64,000 nt of DNA from DASYXT01 sp035934555 (GTDB lineage: Bacteria > Verrucomicrobiota > Verrucomicrobiia > Limisphaerales > UBA8199). Below the pieces are notes generated by a model. The model had not been told where the DNA came from and ran no database searches. It saw only the letters and a list, made by a program, of their open reading frames with translations. Within the stretch, counting starts at the first letter, position 1; each line of letters starts with the position of its first letter. A program made the translations under genes and the position numbers. The stretch is from positions 1 to 64,000 of the forward strand of contig DASYXT010000136.1 of assembly GCA_035934555.1 (NCBI GenBank). The letters are read 5' to 3'. Below, piece after piece: positions 63,569 through 64,000 of this stretch.

Positions 63569-63690
63569 CGGAGCGCGGACTTCAGTCCGCAGCAACTTAC
63601 CACCGCCAGGTTTTGGACTGCGGCAGCCCCCTGCCGCTTTTCCAACGATTGGTTCAATCCTCCCCCGGAGCGCGCACTTCAGTCCGCCCG
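63569..63690. repeat. REP-B pair with a third hairpin between
   Basis: GCGGACT-TC-AGTCCGC at 63575-63590 and GCGCACT-TC-AGTCCGC at 63672-63687 are direct copies of one palindrome, each preceded by GGAGC. Between them, GCGGCAG-CCCC-CTGCCGC (63620-63637) followed by TTTT is another perfect hairpin. The same REP-B motif sits at 26452-26474. No gene lies in 63504-63732. Confidence 0.65.
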
Positions 63691-63732
63691 TCCGATTACC
63701 CTTTGGCGCATTCCACTGCGGGGTGAGGGGTC

Positions 63733-64000
63733 CTAGTCCTTCGCCTTGGGCCCCTGCCCATGATGCCGAAACAGCCGATGCCGGTTTTGAAACAGGTACA
63801 CGACGATGAAAATATTCAGACAAAGAATGACCAGCACCGAATACGAAGACTTCCGCAGCAACTCATACACTTCGATCGGGATGAAGAAAGCCGATTCCCC
63901 AATCGTTAGCCAGCCCGCCCACGGCACTCGGAACAGAAGCCCAAACCCCTCGGTCAAAGAAAACAGACTGTAAAGGCCCGTGCCGCGCGCGATTAACACG
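63733..64000 (-). CDS. DUF2127-like membrane protein, 3' end only
   Basis: The last ~88 codons of a minus-strand gene that runs off the window edge. It has GTGLYSLFSLTEGFGLLFRV, a FFIPIEVYELLR motif and a final membrane helix (VLVILCLNIFIVVYLFQNRH), characteristic of the C-terminal half of DUF2127 small membrane proteins. The true start is beyond 64000. The function of the family is unknown. Confidence 0.7.
   Translation of the reverse strand, partial: VLIARGTGLYSLFSLTEGFGLLFRVPWAGWLTIGESAFFIPIEVYELLRKSSYSVLVILCLNIFIVVYLFQNRHRLFRHHGQGPKAKD

Noticed and set aside
1..64000. Search for CRISPR arrays, tRNA and rRNA genes.
   Set aside because: No regular repeat-spacer array and no tRNA or rRNA sequence signature was seen by eye; a scan with tRNAscan-SE, Infernal and a CRISPR finder would settle this.

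Overview
The window is GC-rich, densely coded bacterial DNA that looks chromosomal. No rRNA or tRNA gene was seen, so the organism is inferred from gene content. The best fit is Verrucomicrobiota, of the Pedosphaera/Limisphaerales type. The pointers are a secreted protein built of Gloeo_Verruco-type repeats, large secreted LamG/Ig/FG-GAP-like proteins, a remnant ending in a PEP-CTERM sorting signal, a large PknB-type kinase with a membrane anchor, a GH29 alpha-L-fucosidase, and many short palindromic (REP-like) repeats next to fragments of a REP-associated tyrosine transposase (RAYT).

Layout. 1-3.5 kb: phased AATTTC repeats, a RAYT stub with its promoter, and a Ser/Thr kinase. 3.8-6.6 kb: a secreted PSMA-like M28 peptidase and a small secreted protein. 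6.7-11.2 kb: a same-strand cassette of two acyltransferases (LpxL-like and PlsC-like), a GT2 glycosyltransferase, a polysaccharide deacetylase and a secreted or lipoprotein-like protein. 11.2-14.7 kb: a scar zone with a REPIN, a PEP-CTERM remnant, an IS110-like fragment, a second RAYT-derived element, the Gloeo_Verruco repeat protein and a decayed frame. 14.8-22.7 kb: a LamG-Ig-FG-GAP-LamG secreted protein, a membrane-anchored unknown and a single-polypeptide type IIL (MmeI-like) restriction-modification enzyme. 23.0-33.0 kb: a tail-specific protease, a Mug-type DNA glycosylase, a MalY/PatB-type lyase, an alpha-L-fucosidase, an orphan NarL-type regulator and a secreted protein.

33.3-40.7 kb is the most distinctive region: a seven-gene minus-strand operon encoding, in order of transcription, a monohaem cytochrome, an outer-membrane porin, a second monohaem cytochrome, a GltD-like FAD/NAD(P)/Fe-S oxidoreductase, a Rieske protein, a cytochrome b and a hexahaem membrane cytochrome. 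It reads as a bc-type complex coupled directly to NAD(P)H and to periplasmic carriers, with a PocR-AraC regulator just upstream on the same strand. 42.0-45.2 kb: an overlapping methyltransferase/YfhO-like membrane protein pair. 45.4-56.6 kb: a two-component system translationally coupled to an RND efflux operon (adaptor, an inserted RraA-like gene, pump, TolC-like channel), followed by a Gly-rich lipoprotein. 56.7-64 kb: an HpnI/ceramide-type glycosyltransferase, a Tat-signal amidase, a DJ-1/PfpI protein, a Uma2-family nuclease, an EF-G-like GTPase with an altered G4 motif, and the 3' end of a DUF2127-like membrane protein.

All family calls rest on motifs read by eye; no database search was run.
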